Below are positions 1 to 6,161 of a stretch of DNA of 7,763 bases, in pieces; position 1 is the first letter of the stretch; every line of letters starts with the position of its first letter. Position numbers and translations under genes: made by a program. The stretch covers positions 1 through 7,763 of the forward strand of contig CAYLNH010000318.1 in NCBI GenBank assembly GCA_964384625.1. The letters run 5' to 3'. The notes under the pieces were generated by a model. The model saw nothing but the letters and a program-made list of their open reading frames with translations. It ran no database searches and had not been told where the DNA came from. This stretch comes from CAYLNH01 sp964384625 (lineage in GTDB: Bacteria > Verrucomicrobiota > Lentisphaeria > JABSQK01).

Positions 1-57
1 CTCAGGAGCGGCGACCAAATGTCCCAAACACGTCTTAATTCAGCGCCATTCGGGTGT
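1..57. repeat. Dispersed intergenic repeat, copy A (cut by window edge)
   Basis: Bases 4-33 align without gaps to 2333-2362 with 26 of 30 identical, and bases 40-57 align to 2365-2383 with 16 of 18 identical and one gap. Between the two blocks copy A has 6 nt where copy B has 2. Both copies have the same orientation and lie just downstream of a minus-strand gene. The first bases (CTCAGGAGCGG) correspond to the end of the right hairpin arm of copy B (CTGAAGGAGCGG), so the hairpin part of this copy probably lies outside the window. I do not recognise the repeat family. Confidence 0.7.
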
Positions 58-63
58 AGACCC

Positions 64-84
64 GCACCAGGTTGAGCCTGGCGC
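64..84. other. Small hairpin downstream of the AraC gene
   Basis: GCACCAGG and CCTGGCGC can pair in 7 of 8 positions around a 5-nt loop (TTGAG), with a perfect 5-bp core CCAGG/CCTGG. It lies between repeat copy A and the stop of the minus-strand AraC gene. There is no T tract on the minus-strand side, so it is not a classical intrinsic terminator. It could be part of a structured RNA or a weak transcription end. The rest of 85-138 shows nothing else I can name. Confidence 0.3.
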
Positions 85-138
85 TTTGGGGCGGCGGGCC
101 GAAAACCCGGCGCCTCCCTGTTGCCCCGGGCCCGGCAG

Positions 139-993
139 CTACGCTCGCCGTTCCGGCGGCCGATAGCCGTAGCGCCGGCGGTACTCCCCCGGCGTCGTGC
201 CGTACGCCTCCCGGAACAGCCGGTGGAAATAGCCGACATTCTCGAAACCGACTTCGAATGCGACGCTGAGTACCGGGTAGTTCGTCTGCTTCAACAAAAT
301 CACCGCCTGCTTCAGCCGCTGCCGATTCAGATACTGTGACGGCGTCAGCCCCAGATGTTGACGGAAGGAGCGGGCGACATGCTCGCGGCAGCGGCCGCAG
401 CGGGCGATCAGTTCGGTCAGCGTCGGGATCTGCGGCGCCATCCCTTCCACCCAGTGCGCGGCAGCGGTCAGCCATTCCGGCCGTGAACACCGCGCCGGCG
501 TTTCGCCCGCAGTCAGCAGATGGTCGTGCAGCACCGTCACAAGAAACCGCGAAAACGACAAACGCGAGGCGCGGTCGCCCTGGACCGCCAGCAGCTGCCG
601 GAGCTCCGTTTCGAATGCCGGCCGACGGCCGGCCGGCAGCCGGCAGCGGGCGGGATACTTCGCGTTCAGCAGACGATCCACCGGCTCACGGTCGTCCCAC
701 AGGCGGGCCAGCTCGCGCCACCACGAACTGCGAAAGGCCGTGTTGATAAAGGTGAAGCCCGCGCCTCTCAGCGTGTGCACATCGTGCTCCCGGATCAACG
801 TGAGCTGCCCCTCCGCCTGGACAAAATGCCGGCCGTTGATCACCTCGTCGAAACAGCCTTCACGAACGTACACCAGCTCGCAGAAACCGCGGTGCGTATG
901 CGGCACGAAGTTGTACTGATGCCCCGCCTGCGTCACGTGTACCCGGTAACTCGCGGCCGCGTCGAAGACGCGTCTGGCCGGCAGTATCTCCAT
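139..993 (-). CDS. AraC-family transcriptional regulator, cupin sensor domain (ChbR-like)
   Basis: This 284-residue protein has the two-domain plan of AraC regulators. Residues about 25-90 look like a cupin ligand-binding domain (PHTH at 31-34, FCELVYVREG, and the later EHDVH at 69-73). Residues about 175-275 are the DNA-binding half, with one helix-turn-helix at about 191-215 (TLTELIARCG...) and the second at about 239-262 (LSVAFEVGFENVGYFHRLF), which is the AraC signature, closing with TTPGEY. The sensor half resembles sugar-responsive regulators such as ChbR, so a carbohydrate ligand is likely but unproven. It is divergent from the UroD-family gene and probably controls that gene and itself through the shared spacer. 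No Shine-Dalgarno sequence precedes the ATG, so the transcript may be leaderless or the start may lie a little downstream. The family call is firm; the ligand is inference. Confidence 0.92.
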   Translation of the reverse strand: MEILPARRVFDAAASYRVHVTQAGHQYNFVPHTHRGFCELVYVREGCFDEVINGRHFVQAEGQLTLIREHDVHTLRGAGFTFINTAFRSSWWRELARLWDDREPVDRLLNAKYPARCRLPAGRRPAFETELRQLLAVQGDRASRLSFSRFLVTVLHDHLLTAGETPARCSRPEWLTAAAHWVEGMAPQIPTLTELIARCGRCREHVARSFRQHLGLTPSQYLNRQRLKQAVILLKQTNYPVLSVAFEVGFENVGYFHRLFREAYGTTPGEYRRRYGYRPPERRA

Positions 994-998
994 GGCGA

Positions 999-1027
999 TA
1001 TATCACATAAGTGTAGTATTTTGTCAA
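999..1027 (-). promoter_or_regulatory. Candidate promoter of the AraC-family gene
   Basis: On the minus strand a perfect -35 hexamer TTGACA (1027-1022) is followed after 17 nt by GATATA (1004-999), a weak -10 with three of six consensus matches; TATATC two bases further on matches four. Either -10 would put the transcription start at or next to the ATG at 993, giving a leaderless message, which agrees with the absence of a Shine-Dalgarno sequence. The weak -10 keeps confidence low. Confidence 0.3.
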
Positions 1028-1092
1028 TTGCCTGCACGTAAAGACCGAATCTAGGTCAATATTGGTGATATTGCAATTGTAAACGCGAACTG

Positions 1093-1107
1093 CAGGAGTG
1101 CCTTCTG
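1093..1107 (+). promoter_or_regulatory. Ribosome binding site in a small hairpin
   Basis: AGGAG (1094-1098) lies 9 nt before the ATG at 1108 and supports that start. CAGGAG (1093-1098) can pair with CTTCTG (1102-1107) across a 3-nt loop, including one G-T pair, so the site could be partly masked. The stem is short and may not matter in the cell. Confidence 0.6.
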
Positions 1108-2232
1108 ATGACGCCACGCGAACGGATTCTCGCCGTTCTCCACGGGGAGCAGCCGGACTGTGTCCCCTGTTGCCCGGATATCTCCAACATGGTCCCGGCG
1201 CGGTTGACCGGGAAGCCGTTCTGGGAGGTCTATGCCTATCAGGATCCGCCGTTGTGGAAGGCCCACATCGACGCGCTGAACCACTTCGACCTGGACGGCG
1301 GTTTCGAGCTATTCGTCGCCGATCCGCTGGCCGACGGCAATTCTCCCCGCGAACGCCGCGTGGTTGAGCGCCGCGCCGACGGCAGTTTCGTGACCCAGGA
1401 CTTCAACCCGGACAACGGCGCCTGGGCCAGGACAGTGGTGGTCTACACCGCCGACAACCCGCCGGCGACGAAGGTCCTGCCGCATAAGATCGGCCTGCCG
1501 GAGGAGCCGCTGGAATGGGAGCCGCTGACCGGCGCCAAGGAGTGGCCGACGGGAATGGAGTTGTGGCTGACGGCCAGGGAGATGCTTGGCGATCGCGGCG
1601 TCCTGGGGGCGCACAGCGGTGCCGGCACCTGTATCCTCAGTGGTCCGGAGGACATCTACGCCTTCCACGACGACCCGAAACCGTTCTATGAACGGCGCGA
1701 ACGGATGATCGCCCGCGTCACGGAGCGCATGAAGAAATTCGCCGCACTGGACCCGCGGCCGGACCTGCTGTTCTGCGGGGGCTCGGGCAGTCTGGTCTGG
1801 CAGTCCCCGCAGATTTTCCGCGAGCTCGCCCTGCCTGTGCTGCAGCACGTCACCCGGCTCGCGGCCGAGATCGGCATTCCCACGCATGTACACTCCTGCG
1901 GTCCGGAAACCGCCATGGTGCAGATGGCCGCCGAGGAGTCGGCCCTCACCATTATCGATCCGCTGGAGGTCCCGCCCATGGGCGACTGCGACCTGGCCGC
2001 ACTGAAGCAGAAGTACGGCGACAAGATCGTGCTCAAGGGGAATCTGCACACCACCGAAGTAATGCTGCGCGGCTCGGTTGACGACGTCATTGCCGCCAGC
2101 CGGAAAGCGATCGACGCCGGCGGCGCCGGCGGCGGTTTTGTCTTGTCCACCGGCGACCAGTGCGGGCGGGACACACCCGACGAAAACATCCGGGCGATGG
2201 TCGAAACCGCCCGCACATACGGCCGCTACTGA
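1108..2232 (+). CDS. Uroporphyrinogen decarboxylase (URO-D) family protein, methyltransferase-like (MtaA/CmuA type)
   Basis: This 374-residue protein has the URO-D fold pattern. Its C-terminal half carries His262-Ser-Cys264 and later Cys352 in STGDQCGRDTP, matching the H-x-C...C zinc site of MtaA-type methylcobamide:coenzyme M methyltransferases. It lacks the Arg-rich N-terminal substrate motif (RQAGRY) of true HemE, so haem synthesis is unlikely. Cobamide- or thiol-linked methyl transfer, or another reaction of a small methylated compound, is the better guess. An extra cysteine cluster, Cys18-x-x-Cys-Cys22, sits near the N terminus. No corrinoid protein or partner methyltransferase gene is in the window, so the substrate is open. 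A good Shine-Dalgarno sequence fixes the ATG start. The gene is divergent from the AraC-family regulator, its likely controller, and is followed by a strong hairpin. The family call is firm; the reaction is inference. Confidence 0.88.
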   Translation: MTPRERILAVLHGEQPDCVPCCPDISNMVPARLTGKPFWEVYAYQDPPLWKAHIDALNHFDLDGGFELFVADPLADGNSPRERRVVERRADGSFVTQDFNPDNGAWARTVVVYTADNPPATKVLPHKIGLPEEPLEWEPLTGAKEWPTGMELWLTAREMLGDRGVLGAHSGAGTCILSGPEDIYAFHDDPKPFYERRERMIARVTERMKKFAALDPRPDLLFCGGSGSLVWQSPQIFRELALPVLQHVTRLAAEIGIPTHVHSCGPETAMVQMAAEESALTIIDPLEVPPMGDCDLAALKQKYGDKIVLKGNLHTTEVMLRGSVDDVIAASRKAIDAGGAGGGFVLSTGDQCGRDTPDENIRAMVETARTYGRY

Positions 2233-2297
2233 AAGCCACGGATCCGAATGGCGCCGGCTTACGAAGATGTCATGTCTCTTCCGTGTATAGGTCCCGG

Positions 2298-2334
2298 CTT
2301 CAGCCGGAAGTGGACGGCGAGCTTCCGGCTGAAG
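2298..2334. terminator. Perfect 13-bp stem-loop between convergent genes
   Basis: CTTCAGCCGGAAG (2298-2310) and CTTCCGGCTGAAG (2322-2334) are exact reverse complements around an 11-nt loop. The hairpin begins 66 nt after the UroD-family stop and 55 nt beyond the stop of the opposing fusion gene, so it is well placed to end transcription from both sides. Neither side has a T tract, so it may instead act as an mRNA-stabilising or repeat-element hairpin. Its right arm runs straight into repeat copy B. Confidence 0.65.
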
Positions 2335-2383
2335 GAGCGGCGGCCAAACGTCGCAAGCACGTGGTCAGTGCCATTCCGGGTCT
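2333..2383. repeat. Dispersed intergenic repeat, copy B
   Basis: This is the second copy of the element seen at 4-57, in the same orientation (26 of 30 and 16 of 18 matches in two blocks). Here the complete upstream hairpin (2298-2334) is visible and abuts the conserved part, so the full unit is probably the hairpin plus an approximately 50-nt conserved tail. It ends 7 nt before the stop of the minus-strand fusion gene. The two copies bracket the AraC-UroD module as direct repeats about 2.3 kb apart. Confidence 0.7.
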
Positions 2384-2389
2384 GGGGCG

Positions 2390-4012
2390 TTACGGCCGTC
2401 CGTGGCGTGCAGTTTGCGCGAACAACCGGGCGATTTCGTCCGCCGGGAATTCCGGCCATTCCCCGTCGCTGCACCTCACGCCGGCCGGGCCGTCGACTGC
2501 GACGCCGATAACCGCAACGTCGACACCGGCCGCCTGGATGCCGGCGCAGACTGCCGCCGTGCTTTCGGGCCGACACGCGAGCAGCAGGCTGCCGGAACCG
2601 ATCAGCCCCAGTGGATCAAGGCCGAGCGCCTCGCAGATTGCCGTTGTCTCGTCGTAGACCGGGATGGCGTTGCTGTCGACCTGAATGCCGCGGTTGCCGG
2701 CGATGCTCAATTCCTCGACGGCCGTCGCGAGACCGCCTTCGGTAACGTCGTGCATGGCGCTGACGCCGCCGGCGGCAACCGCCGCCCGCGCCTCCGGCAA
2801 GACGCTGATGCCGGGGTCGTGCAGGAAGGCCGCCGCCGCCTCGATGACGGTCGCGGCAACGCCGGCGGCCGTCAGCCGCGCCGGCAGCTCGCGGGCGATG
2901 ATCGCGGTTCCCTCGACCGCTACGCGCTTGGTGAGCAAGACCCGGTCGCCCGCCGCCAGCGACTGCTTGCGGACCGGCGGTTGATCGCCGAACGTGCCGA
3001 TCATCTGGCCGCAGACAACCGGCTGAATGACCGCGTCCGTGATCTCAGTATGCCCGCCGCCGAGGGTGACGCCGACGTCGGCCGCCGCCGCGGCGAGCTG
3101 CTGCATCACGGCCTCGACCTCGGCCGCAGTCGATCGCACGGGGAACAACAGCGTCGTCAGCAACCACTTCGGCACGGCGCCGGCGGCGGCGATATCATTG
3201 GCGTTGACGTGGACGGCGTAGTAGCCGATGTCATCCGTCGCAAAGGTGATCGGATCCGTTTTCAACGCCGCGAGACCGGCACGACCGAGATCGACGACGG
3301 CACAGTCCTCGCCGACGCCCGGGGCGGTCAGGAGGTCCTTGTCTTCGCCGGCATACTTGCCGAGGAACTCCTGCAGCAGCGCGTTCGGCAGCTTCCCTGC
3401 CGGCAGCGGCCGATGCCGGCGGGCGATCGCAACCAGCTCGGCCAGTTGCTCGATCACAAAGTCCGCCTCGGGTTCCGCCGGCGGCGCGCCGCCGCCGTTG
3501 GTGAGGAACGCACTCCGTGCGCCGGCATTCGCGGCGCCTTCAACGTCGAACTTGTAATCGCCGACGCACAGCAGTTCCGCCGCCGGCACCCCGAGAGCGG
3601 CGGCGGCCTTCAGCATGCCTTCCGGGTCGGGTTTCGGCTCATGGCCGTCATCGCGGGTGAGAACCGTGACGAACATGTCCTCGCGGATCTGATCGAAGTT
3701 CTTGAATGCCCGATCGAGCGCGACCCGGCTGTTGCGCGTCAAGACGGCCAGCGGCAGGCCCAGGGCGAGCAGGGCGGAGACGGCTTCCTCAGCGCCGGTG
3801 TTTGGTTCGGCCGCGGCGGCGGCGGCCATCTCGTAGCGCGCCAGGACCTCCTCGGCGTTCCAGCGTTCCTGCTCGTCGGCGATGGCCAGGATGAATTCCC
3901 AGGCCGGTTCGTCCGGCGGACAGCCGATGGCGTGCTTAATCGCCGGGAAGTCGATTCCGTGCGGTCGCGTCAGCGTACCGTCGAAGTCGAATAGAATCGC
4001 GGAGATCTTCAT
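2390..4012 (-). CDS. HAD phosphatase fused to an AIR-synthase-related (PurM/HypE/ThiL-like) domain
   Basis: This 540-residue protein joins two enzymes. Residues 1 to about 195 form a HAD-superfamily hydrolase with all four motifs: DFDGT with Asp9 and Asp11, Thr92 in LTRNS, Lys127 in EPKPDP, and GDYKFD with Asp152 and Asp156. It resembles phosphoglycolate phosphatases. Residues about 205-525 are an AIR-synthase-like ATP-binding domain: GVGEDCAVV (232-240), Asp253 in KTDPIT, VHVNANDIAAAGAVPKW (268-282), GGGHTEIT (318-325), HDPGISVLPEA and HDVTEGGLATA (421-431). It ends without the Cys-bearing PRIC tail of HypE and no hydrogenase genes are near, so hydrogenase maturation is unlikely. The second half is closest in style to the uncharacterised 'AIR synthase-related' group. 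One chain with a phosphatase and an ATP-dependent domain suggests successive steps on a phosphorylated metabolite, which is inference. The ATG is 6 nt after the esterase stop, with no clear Shine-Dalgarno sequence, so translation is probably coupled. Confidence 0.85.
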   Translation of the reverse strand: MKISAILFDFDGTLTRPHGIDFPAIKHAIGCPPDEPAWEFILAIADEQERWNAEEVLARYEMAAAAAAEPNTGAEEAVSALLALGLPLAVLTRNSRVALDRAFKNFDQIREDMFVTVLTRDDGHEPKPDPEGMLKAAAALGVPAAELLCVGDYKFDVEGAANAGARSAFLTNGGGAPPAEPEADFVIEQLAELVAIARRHRPLPAGKLPNALLQEFLGKYAGEDKDLLTAPGVGEDCAVVDLGRAGLAALKTDPITFATDDIGYYAVHVNANDIAAAGAVPKWLLTTLLFPVRSTAAEVEAVMQQLAAAAADVGVTLGGGHTEITDAVIQPVVCGQMIGTFGDQPPVRKQSLAAGDRVLLTKRVAVEGTAIIARELPARLTAAGVAATVIEAAAAFLHDPGISVLPEARAAVAAGGVSAMHDVTEGGLATAVEELSIAGNRGIQVDSNAIPVYDETTAICEALGLDPLGLIGSGSLLLACRPESTAAVCAGIQAAGVDVAVIGVAVDGPAGVRCSDGEWPEFPADEIARLFAQTARHGRP

Positions 4013-4018
4013 TTCGAA

Positions 4019-5095
4019 TCAGAGACCGAGTTCTTCACCGAGGAAGTCGTAGGCTTTGGCGCCGCTGATCCGGTGGCGGCCTTCGAAGTAGTCGGTGACC
4101 ACCTTGTTCTTGGCGCCGAAGACATCGTAGACCCGGCGGGCGCGGACAATGCTGCGCTTCACGGCTTTGATCGGGAAGATCGGGTCATAGTCGCCCGCCT
4201 CAACCAACAGCGGCCGCGGCGCAATCAGGCCGACCAGGTCGTACATCTCGCCAAAGCGATGGAGACCCGGGACGAAGTTGCAGGCGCAATGGTTCATGGC
4301 GAGGATGCTGTCCTTGAACGTGCTGTAGTAACCGCTGACCACGCAGGCCTTGATGCGCTCGTCACAGCAGGTCGAGAAGAATGTATGCATGCCGCCGCCG
4401 CTGATGCCCATGGCGCCCAGCCGGGACGCATCCATGTCCCCTCGCGTCTCCAGGTAGTCCACCAGACGCATGGCGTCGAATACGCGTAAGCCGACGACAG
4501 ACCTGCCGAGATGGAACGCGAGCATGGCGGTGTGCGTACAGGTCGTCGGCACCGGCTGGCCCGGCGCTCCCTGCTCGAGATGCGAGAAATCCGTCTGCCG
4601 TTCGCCGAAGCACGAGATCTCCGGTGCGGCAACGGCAAAGCCGCGGCGACAGAGCTCAACGGCGAAGTCCCTGTGGTACCCGTCGGGAGTGCCTCGTTCC
4701 TCGCCGTTTTCCCAGAGGCCGACGATGTCTTTCACGCCGTAGCCGTGGCCATGCAGGGCCAGCACCGTCGGCGGCGGTTGCGGGGGATCCTTCGGCAGCA
4801 GCAGATAGACCGGCATCGAGATGTGGTCGGAGGTGTTCAGCAGGATTTTCTCACGAACATAGAAGCCGCGGTCCACGCGTTCGACGTGTTTCGGCTTCAG
4901 CTCCGGCCGCGGGAGATCCTGAAACCCGATGGTCGCCAGCAATTCCCTGCGTGTCCTCTTCTGCCAGCGCCGCGCCTGCCGGGGGGTATCGGCCGTGAAG
5001 GCGAAATCGGCGGCGGCCGGGTCGTAGTCGCGCCATAAATGCGTCGCCGGCTGCAGCCGCTTGTCCTGAGTCGAATCCAGAATCCTGGTTGTCAC
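4019..5095 (-). CDS. Alpha/beta hydrolase, acetylxylan-esterase / dienelactone-hydrolase-like
   Basis: This 358-residue serine hydrolase has the full alpha/beta-hydrolase set. There is an oxyanion-side LALHGHGYG (112-120) and the nucleophile elbow GISGGG with Ser232. The probable acid is Asp304 in GDYDPIFP, and the probable catalytic base is His341 in EGRHRISG. The arrangement and the NHCACNFVPGL segment (268-278) fit the large acetylxylan-esterase-like family (Abhydrolase_7) common in polysaccharide-degrading bacteria. There is no signal peptide, so it should be cytoplasmic and act on imported oligosaccharides or another ester. The start is GTG at 5095, chosen because a near-perfect AGGAGGG lies 8 nt upstream. 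It is the first gene of a two-gene minus-strand operon with the HAD-AIRS fusion. The fold is certain; the acetyl-sugar substrate is inferred from the family. Confidence 0.88.
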   Translation of the reverse strand: MTTRILDSTQDKRLQPATHLWRDYDPAAADFAFTADTPRQARRWQKRTRRELLATIGFQDLPRPELKPKHVERVDRGFYVREKILLNTSDHISMPVYLLLPKDPPQPPPTVLALHGHGYGVKDIVGLWENGEERGTPDGYHRDFAVELCRRGFAVAAPEISCFGERQTDFSHLEQGAPGQPVPTTCTHTAMLAFHLGRSVVGLRVFDAMRLVDYLETRGDMDASRLGAMGISGGGMHTFFSTCCDERIKACVVSGYYSTFKDSILAMNHCACNFVPGLHRFGEMYDLVGLIAPRPLLVEAGDYDPIFPIKAVKRSIVRARRVYDVFGAKNKVVTDYFEGRHRISGAKAYDFLGEELGL

Positions 5096-5103
5096 GAATT
5101 CAG

Positions 5104-5110
5104 CCCTCCT
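5104..5110 (-). promoter_or_regulatory. Strong Shine-Dalgarno sequence of the esterase gene
   Basis: On the minus strand AGGAGGG stands 8 nt before GTG at 5095-5093. It decides the GTG start over internal candidates. The upstream spacer to about 5200 must hold the promoter, but I see no convincing -35/-10 pair. Confidence 0.75.
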
Positions 5111-5279
5111 GGTTAGGGATCATCTACAACGATACGGACATTTTCCGGTGCCGTCCACCACCAGGCCCGGCGGGCTTGGCCTCGAGGAAGATCATCCAGT
5201 GTACAGCAGTTGCGCACCGGCTGTCGCCGGCCTGCGGATCGGGCCGCGGTTCTGAGGCTGAAATCCAGGTTGGCATTGC

Positions 5280-5321
5280 GTCTGCTCCAGGACTCGAGAA
5301 CGACCACACCGAGGAGCAGAC
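5280..5321 (+). promoter_or_regulatory. Hairpin sequestering the Shine-Dalgarno of the CDP-alcohol phosphotransferase gene
   Basis: GTCTGCTCC (5280-5288) and GGAGCAGAC (5313-5321) are perfect reverse complements over 9 bp, with a 24-nt loop. The right arm contains GGAG of the Shine-Dalgarno GAGGAG (5311-5316) and ends one base before the ATG at 5323. Folded, it would hide the ribosome binding site. This suggests translational control (thermometer, ligand-sensing leader, or protein binding), but no known riboswitch is recognised and no alternative pairing is obvious. Confidence 0.5.
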
Positions 5322-5322
5322 C

Positions 5323-6105
5323 ATGGCAAACCAGCGATTCAACGGCGACCGCAAGGTCGGACAATCCATCCTCACCGGCGCGGAAACTGCATTCAAACTG
5401 TGGGCTGTGCCGAGACTGCCGCAACGGCTGGAAACCTATCACCTGACGTTGATGACACTGTTGTGGAGCGCGGGCAACGTGGGGTTCGGGTATGTCGCCC
5501 GCGTGACGGACAATCTCAACTGGCTGTGGCCGATCAACCTGATGATCGTCCTGCAGTATGTGACGGATCTGTTCGACGGCGAAGTGGGCCGGCAGCGCCA
5601 CACCGGATTGGTCAAGTGGGGTTTTTTCATGGACCACTTCCTGGACTACGTCTTTCTGGCGTCGCTGGTCATCGGCGGCGCCCTGGTGGCGCCGGCCGGG
5701 TTGTTGTGGTGGATGCTGGTGTTGATGGCGTTGCTCGGCTGCTTCATGGTGAACTCGTTCCTGTCGTTCGCCGCGACAAACAAATTCGAGATCTACCACC
5801 TGGGCTTCGGTCCGACGGAGATGCGGGTCGGTTTTGTCGTGATCAACACACTGGTGATCTTCACCGGCACCGCCCACTTCGCCTGGACGGTGCCGATCAC
5901 CTGCGGACTCCTGCTGATCGCGTTGGCAGTGCTGGTCTTCATGACGCAGCGCCGGCTCTGGAAGATGGACCTGGAAGCCAAACGCAAGACGACGCCGGCC
6001 GTTGCAGACATCGACCGCACCACAACAGAAGCTCCGGCCCGACGCCGCCTCCCCGGCGGCGCCGCGGCAGAACGCCGGACGGGCCTGCCGGCCGCGACCC
6101 GGTGA
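5323..6105 (+). CDS. CDP-alcohol phosphatidyltransferase family membrane protein
   Basis: This 260-residue protein carries the family's catalytic motif in residues 82-108: D82-x2-D85-G86-x2-G89-R90-x9-G100-x3-D104-x3-D108. All four metal-binding aspartates are present, but the usual Ala before Arg is Gly89. Hydrophobic segments at about 43-58, 68-82, 107-124, 127-150, 168-183 and 187-207 give a polytopic inner-membrane protein, as expected for enzymes that transfer a phospho-alcohol from a CDP-activated donor to make phospholipids or related lipids. The last 45 or so residues are basic and Pro/Thr-rich, probably a cytoplasmic tail. The ATG at 5323 follows GAGGAG by 6 nt. The frame stays open upstream to 5089, but those residues do not look like protein and overlap the esterase start. 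The acceptor alcohol cannot be told from the sequence, and the neighbours give no clue. Confidence 0.85.
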   Translation: MANQRFNGDRKVGQSILTGAETAFKLWAVPRLPQRLETYHLTLMTLLWSAGNVGFGYVARVTDNLNWLWPINLMIVLQYVTDLFDGEVGRQRHTGLVKWGFFMDHFLDYVFLASLVIGGALVAPAGLLWWMLVLMALLGCFMVNSFLSFAATNKFEIYHLGFGPTEMRVGFVVINTLVIFTGTAHFAWTVPITCGLLLIALAVLVFMTQRRLWKMDLEAKRKTTPAVADIDRTTTEAPARRRLPGGAAAERRTGLPAATR

Positions 6106-6161
6106 GGCAACCCAACTGCACGGCCCCCCGGCGACGCCGAGCGGCCCGCCGGCATCCCGCG

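Larger units (their letters stand above)
994..1107. promoter_or_regulatory. Divergent control region with palindromes between araC-like and uroD-like genes
   Basis: This spacer is clearly AT-richer than its surroundings. It holds CAATAT (1057-1062) and ATATTG (1068-1073) as a perfect inverted repeat with a 5-nt gap. CAATTGC (1025-1031) and GCAATTG (1073-1079) form a second, wide inverted repeat. GTCAAT is repeated directly at 1023-1028 and 1055-1060, 32 bp apart, which is about three helical turns. Such paired sites are what an AraC-type dimer would bind, so these are candidate operators for both genes. No strong sigma-70 pair is visible in the plus direction, which would suit an activator-dependent promoter. 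Confidence 0.5.

Noticed and set aside
35..490. Minus-strand open frame whose end reads LNLVRVYTRMALN, reminiscent of TGS-domain GTPase ends
   Set aside because: Most of it lies out of frame inside the AraC gene, only a dozen residues look suggestive, and part of that segment falls in the dispersed repeat. A gene remnant cannot be supported.
2402..3994. Long plus-strand open frame of 530 codons antisense to the HAD-AIRS fusion
   Set aside because: Its translation is rich in Arg, Ala, Gly and Asp without any recognisable domain, whereas the minus strand encodes two complete, motif-bearing domains. It is a shadow caused by GC-rich codon positions.
5089..5322. 78-codon N-terminal extension of the CDP-alcohol phosphotransferase
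   Set aside because: It overlaps the start of the divergent esterase, has no ribosome site and no domain-like sequence. The ATG at 5323 has GAGGAG at good spacing.
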